From Rhodospirillaceae bacterium (GTDB lineage: Bacteria; Pseudomonadota; Alphaproteobacteria; DSM-16000; Inquilinaceae): a stretch of DNA of 16,333 nucleotides. Positions 13,440-16,333 of this stretch are shown one piece after another; positions within the stretch are counted from its first letter, which is position 1; each line of letters starts with the position of its first letter. The notes under the pieces were generated by a model. It did not search any database and was not told where the DNA came from. It saw only the letters and a program-made list of their open reading frames with translations. A program made the translations under genes and the position numbers. The stretch is from positions 2,416 to 18,748 of the forward strand of contig JAGQRL010000115.1 in NCBI GenBank assembly GCA_020425485.1. Reading direction: 5' to 3'.

Positions 13440-14206
13440 TACTCGACGCGTTCCGCCTGGACGGCCGCACCGGCATCGTCACCGGCGGCGGTTCGGGGAT
13501 CGGCAAGGCGATCGCCCGCGGGCTCGCCGAAGCCGGCGCCAACGTGGTGATCGCCGGGCGCGATCTGGCCCGGCTGGAGGAGGTCGCGGCCTCCATCAAC
13601 TCCAACGCGCCCGGCTGCGCCGTGGCCCACAGCGTCGACGTGGCCGACACCGAAGCCCTGCAGGCCCTGGTGGATGCCACCGTGGACCGCTTCGGCCACA
13701 TCGACTTCCTGTTCAACAACGCCGGCACCATCCACCGCGCCCCGGCCCAGGACTTCCCCAGGGCGGCGTGGGAGCACGTGATCCAGGTGAACCTGAGCGG
13801 CCCCTTCTACCTGTCGCAGATGGTGGCCCGCGTGATGATCGCCCAAGGCCGCAAGGGCAAGATCGTCAACACCTCCTCGCTCATCGCCGTGCAGGGCGGC
13901 AAGAACGTGGTGGCCTATGCCGCCACCAAGGCGGCGCTGACCCAGGTAACGCGCGCCATGTGCAACGACCTGGCCAAGTACAACATCCTGGTCAACGCCA
14001 TCGGCCCCGGTTGGGTGGAAACCGAGATGACCGGCGCCTTGCGCGACGACCCCACTCGCTATGCAGAAATCACCGGCCGTATCCCGCTCGGCCGCTGGGC
14101 ACGGCCCGAAGAACTGGCCGGCGCCGCCGTCTTCCTGGCATCCGACGCCTCGGACTACGTGACCGGGCAGGTGCTGTTCGTGGATGGCGGCTGGCTGTCG
14201 GCCTGA
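13436..14206 (+). CDS. SDR-family NAD(P)-dependent oxidoreductase (KduD/gluconate-5-dehydrogenase-like)
   Basis: A 256-residue classical short-chain dehydrogenase/reductase. Visible elements: the nucleotide motif TGGGSGIG (16-23), DVAD (68-71), NNAG (94-97), catalytic Asn119, Ser148, Tyr161 and Lys165 (YAATK), and PGWVETEM (191-198), followed by the usual C-terminal VTGQVLFVDGGW. Residue 41 (Gly-Arg-Asp, GRD) after the second strand suggests NADP or mixed cofactor use, but this is uncertain. Closest recognisable groups are 2-deoxy-D-gluconate 3-dehydrogenase (KduD) and gluconate 5-dehydrogenase, which fits the KduI/IolB-like gene that follows 31 nt later. GAGGAGGG precedes ATG 13436. Exact substrate unknown. 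Confidence 0.9.
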   Translation: MILDAFRLDGRTGIVTGGGSGIGKAIARGLAEAGANVVIAGRDLARLEEVAASINSNAPGCAVAHSVDVADTEALQALVDATVDRFGHIDFLFNNAGTIHRAPAQDFPRAAWEHVIQVNLSGPFYLSQMVARVMIAQGRKGKIVNTSSLIAVQGGKNVVAYAATKAALTQVTRAMCNDLAKYNILVNAIGPGWVETEMTGALRDDPTRYAEITGRIPLGRWARPEELAGAAVFLASDASDYVTGQVLFVDGGWLSA

Positions 14207-14237
14207 CCCTGACCCGCTAGTCCGGAGGACCGGAACC

Positions 14238-15047
14238 ATGGACGGATTGTTCGCCCCCAGAGACAACGGCGACCTGTGCAGCGTCTACCGTGCCACCCAC
14301 GAAGGCACCGGCCGCCGCCGCATCATCGACGAGACCAACAGCGACATGGAGTTCCTGCGCTACGGCCGCATCGTGCCGGACAGCGCCCCCATCGCCTTCA
14401 ACACCGGCGAGGAGGAAATGGCGCTGTTCTGCCTGGGCGGCAGCGGCACCATCGCGGCTGCCGGCGAAACCTATACGCTCGGCAAGTACGATGCCCTCTA
14501 CGTGCCGCGGGAAACCGCCGTGGAGGTGGCCTCCACCGGCGGCTTCGATGTCTGCGAAGTGGCCGCCCCGGCGACCAAGAGCTACCCGGTGGCCCTGGTG
14601 CGCTTTGCCGATGTCCAGGCCTCCGAGCTGTCGAAGAAGGCCGGTTTCCCGCCCTACGCCCGCACCCTCAACATCGTCATCGGCGAGAACGTGCCGGCCG
14701 CGCGCGTGATGTGCGGCGTGACCTTCAGCGAGGACGGCAACTGGACGAGCTGGCCGCCCCATGAGCACGCCGTGGAGAAGGAAGAGATCTACCTCTACGT
14801 GGAGATGCCCGAACCCCAGTTCGGCCTGCACCTCAACTACGTGAACTTCCACGACATGGCGATGACGACACCGGTGCGCACCGGCGACGCGGTGTCGATC
14901 AAGAACGGCTACCACACCAACGTGGCCGCCCCCGGCACCCGGATCGCCTTCGTGTGGATGATGGCGGCGGTGCGCGAGGAGGCGGACCGCGTCTTCTCGG
15001 TCGTTCACGTCCAGCCGGAATTCGACGGCAAGTTCAAGCTGTTCTGA
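14238..15047 (+). CDS. KduI/IolB-family bicupin isomerase
   Basis: A 269-residue protein of the family that includes 5-keto-4-deoxyuronate isomerase (KduI, pectin/uronate pathway) and 5-deoxy-glucuronate isomerase (IolB, inositol pathway). The N-terminal half has the KduI-like CLGGSGTIAAAGETYTLGKYDALYVPR (65-91). The C-terminal cupin carries the zinc set His175 and His177 (SWPPHEHAVEKEE), Glu182 and His226 (NGYHTNV). SWPPHEH resembles IolB's SSYPPHKH, while the N-terminal half is nearer to KduI, so I leave the symbol blank. ATG 14238 has GGAGG about 10 nt upstream. Its place behind a KduD-like dehydrogenase and a TRAP carrier argues for interconversion of an aldose-type and a ketose-type sugar acid. 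Confidence 0.86.
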   Translation: MDGLFAPRDNGDLCSVYRATHEGTGRRRIIDETNSDMEFLRYGRIVPDSAPIAFNTGEEEMALFCLGGSGTIAAAGETYTLGKYDALYVPRETAVEVASTGGFDVCEVAAPATKSYPVALVRFADVQASELSKKAGFPPYARTLNIVIGENVPAARVMCGVTFSEDGNWTSWPPHEHAVEKEEIYLYVEMPEPQFGLHLNYVNFHDMAMTTPVRTGDAVSIKNGYHTNVAAPGTRIAFVWMMAAVREEADRVFSVVHVQPEFDGKFKLF

Positions 15048-15079
15048 GGTCCAGAGCAGCCCCTGGCTAGGCCCACCCC

Positions 15080-15100
15080 GTGCACCGCGAGCCGGTGCAC
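15080..15100 (+). other. Intra-operon hairpin before the cupin gene
   Basis: GTGCACCG, a 5 nt loop CGAGC, then CGGTGCAC form a perfect 8 bp stem in the 80 nt gap between the KduI/IolB-like gene and the cupin gene. No U-run follows. Its inner stem GCACCG/CGGTGC is also found in the hairpin on the other side of the cupin gene. It may mark a processing point or stabilise upstream RNA. Confidence 0.5.
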
Positions 15101-15127
15101 CACCACCCAGTGAAGGAAACGCAAGCG

Positions 15128-15565
15128 ATGACCACCCAGCCGGCCTATGGCAACGAGGCGATCGATTTCGACCGGTTCACCCGCGTGGAGAAGTCCAAAT
15201 ACGTCTACACCATCGAAGAGGTGCCGCTGGTCAACCTGACCCCGGAATCGCGCACCCACTTCATCGCCAGCGACCGGGCGCTGCTGAGCTTCATCAACAA
15301 TCCGCCGGGCGCCACCTTCCCGCTGCACCACCACGAAGCCGAACAGATCCTCATCATCCTGGAAGGCAGCGAGGAACATGTGTGCGGCGACGAGCACTTC
15401 TTGATGCAGGCGGGCGACGTGTGCATCCATCCCTCCAACGTGCCCCATGGCGGGCGCACCACCACGGGCTTCCGCGGCATCGATATCTTCCTGCCGCCGC
15501 GCGAAGACTATCTGGAACTGATGCGCAAGCACGGCCTGCCGGTTGGCAATCGCTCCAGCCTGTAG
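15128..15565 (+). CDS. Small single-domain cupin protein
   Basis: A 145-residue beta-barrel protein. Cupin motif 1 is seen as G61-x5-HHH (67-69)...Gln73...G80, with Gln in place of the usual Glu. Motif 2 is G96-x5-P102-x-N104-x2-H107 (GDVCIHPSNVPHGG). The metal set would be His67, His69, Gln73 and His107. Such small cupins often act on, or sense, sugar acids or aromatic compounds; the actual role is unknown. Cys86 and Cys99 are present. ATG 15128 was chosen because AAGGAA lies 9 nt upstream; a GTG at 15080 is in frame but lies inside the hairpin. It sits within the sugar-acid operon, so a role as an isomerase, epimerase or lactonase-like helper is possible. Confidence 0.85.
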   Translation: MTTQPAYGNEAIDFDRFTRVEKSKYVYTIEEVPLVNLTPESRTHFIASDRALLSFINNPPGATFPLHHHEAEQILIILEGSEEHVCGDEHFLMQAGDVCIHPSNVPHGGRTTTGFRGIDIFLPPREDYLELMRKHGLPVGNRSSL

Positions 15566-15577
15566 GACGCGTTGCGT

Positions 15578-15614
15578 GGGGCCACCGCACCGGCTCAGCG
15601 GTGCCGGTGGCCCC
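15578..15614 (+). other. Strong intra-operon hairpin after the cupin gene
   Basis: GGGGCCACCG plus CACCG pair with CGGTG and CGGTGGCCCC around the loop GCTCAG: a 15 bp stem with a single bulged C (15604). It begins 12 nt after the cupin stop and is followed by GTCTTGAGG, not a real U-run, so read-through into the next dehydrogenase is likely but may be reduced. It could also protect the 3' end of upstream RNA. Confidence 0.6.
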
Positions 15615-15636
15615 GTCTTGAGGAAAGGGCAGTCGC

Positions 15637-16333
15637 ATGGACCGGATGGTGCCTGATGCAGAGCCGGCAACGACAGGAGCCACCGGGCGCCTGGCCGGCA
15701 AAACGGCGCTGGTAACCGCGGCGGGCGCCGGCATCGGGCGCGCCATCGCCGCCGCCTTCGCCCGCGAAGGGGCGACGGTGCGGGCAACCGATATCGATCT
15801 CGCCGCGGTGGAAAGCCTGGCGGCCTCCGTGGCCGGCATGCCGGGCACGCTCACCCCCGGCCGCCTGGATGTCACCGACACCGCCGCCATCGCCCAGCTC
15901 GCCGAGGAGCTGGGGGCCATCGACGTGCTGGTGAACTGCGCCGGCTTCGTCGATGACGGCTCGATCCTGGCCTGCGACGAAGCCGCCTGGGAACGCTCCA
16001 ACACCCTCAACGTCACGTCCATGTACCGGACGATCCGCGCCTTCCTGCCCGCCATGCTGGCCCAGGGCCACGGCAGCATCATCAACATGGCCTCGGTGGC
16101 CGGGGCCATCACCGGGGTGCCGAACCGCTTCGTCTACAGCGCCACCAAGGCGGCCATCGTCGGCCTCACCCGGTCGGTGGCCAGGGACTTCGTGGACCGG
16201 CAGATCCGCTGCAATGCCGTCTGCCCCGGCACCGTGCACACGCCCTCCTGGGAAGACCGGGTGCGCGCCTCGCCCGACCCGGAACAGGCGAAGCGGGACT
16301 TCATCGCCCGCCAGCCCATGGGCCGCCTGGGCA
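15637..16333 (+). CDS. SDR-family oxidoreductase (2-keto-3-deoxy-fuconate dehydrogenase/BDH2-like), C-terminus cut off
   Basis: The first 232 residues of a short-chain dehydrogenase that runs off the right edge. Motifs: TAAGAGIG (27-34), NCAG (100-103), Asn125, Ser153, Tyr167 and Lys171 (YSATK). TDIDL (51-55) after the second strand suggests NAD use through Asp52. The stretch VPNRFVYSATKAAIVGLTRS and the following IRCNAVCPGTVHTPSWEDR...FIARQPMGR are close to the DHRS6/BDH2 group, whose bacterial members include 2-keto-3-deoxy-L-fuconate dehydrogenase. That fits a deoxy-sugar-acid route. ATG 15637 lies behind AGGAAAGGG. A 20-residue N-terminal lead precedes the fold; ATG at 15646 is an alternative start. 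It follows the cupin gene across a strong hairpin. Confidence 0.85.
   Translation, partial: MDRMVPDAEPATTGATGRLAGKTALVTAAGAGIGRAIAAAFAREGATVRATDIDLAAVESLAASVAGMPGTLTPGRLDVTDTAAIAQLAEELGAIDVLVNCAGFVDDGSILACDEAAWERSNTLNVTSMYRTIRAFLPAMLAQGHGSIINMASVAGAITGVPNRFVYSATKAAIVGLTRSVARDFVDRQIRCNAVCPGTVHTPSWEDRVRASPDPEQAKRDFIARQPMGRLG

Overview
The window is GC-rich (roughly two-thirds G+C by eye) and tightly packed, with strong GC bias at third codon positions. Purine-rich ribosome binding sites, a TRAP transporter, an IclR regulator, a persulfide-dioxygenase-type MBL enzyme and an MlaC-like protein together suggest a free-living, probably aerobic alphaproteobacterium (Rhodospirillales-like). That placement is an inference from style and gene content; no rRNA or other marker gene is present. 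I see no tRNA, rRNA, CRISPR array, insertion sequence or phage module.

Layout. (1) Positions 1-2334, minus strand: a sulfur/thiol-stress group made of a Crp/Fnr regulator, a small DUF2892 membrane protein, an Fe-type MBL persulfide dioxygenase and a peroxiredoxin cut off by the window edge. A perfect CRP-like palindrome (1565-1581) lies upstream of the DUF2892 gene. (2) 2594-3322, minus: a stand-alone amidase_2/PGRP-type peptidoglycan amidase without a signal peptide. (3) 3581-7157: an MlaC-like periplasmic lipid-binding protein (plus strand) ends exactly against a minus-strand operon of two FtsX-type permeases and one LolD/MacB-type ATPase, which is driven by a good sigma70-like promoter at 7218-7245. 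(4) 7446-9078, plus: an SRPBCC-fold protein followed by a small catalase-fold heme protein. (5) 9285-16333, plus: an IclR regulator, then a TRAP transporter operon (order P, M, Q), an SDR dehydrogenase, a KduI/IolB-like isomerase, a cupin and a second SDR that runs off the end.

How the genes work together. Region 1 reads as a persulfide/peroxide detoxification unit controlled by its own Crp/Fnr protein. Region 3 reads as an envelope lipid or lipoprotein export/transport system that pairs an Mla-type solute carrier with a mechanotransmission-type (MacB/LolCDE/FtsX) ABC pump. Region 5 reads as an uptake-and-catabolism locus for a sugar acid, probably a uronate or deoxy-sugar acid: TRAP import, isomerisation (KduI/IolB-like), and two NAD(P)-dependent oxidations. 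Its IclR protein probably controls the TRAP promoter, where a perfect TTGACA -35 box is followed by an ATTCCA-N4-TGGAAT operator just after the expected transcription start. Hairpins with an identical inner stem sit on both sides of the cupin gene and may tune expression along this long operon.
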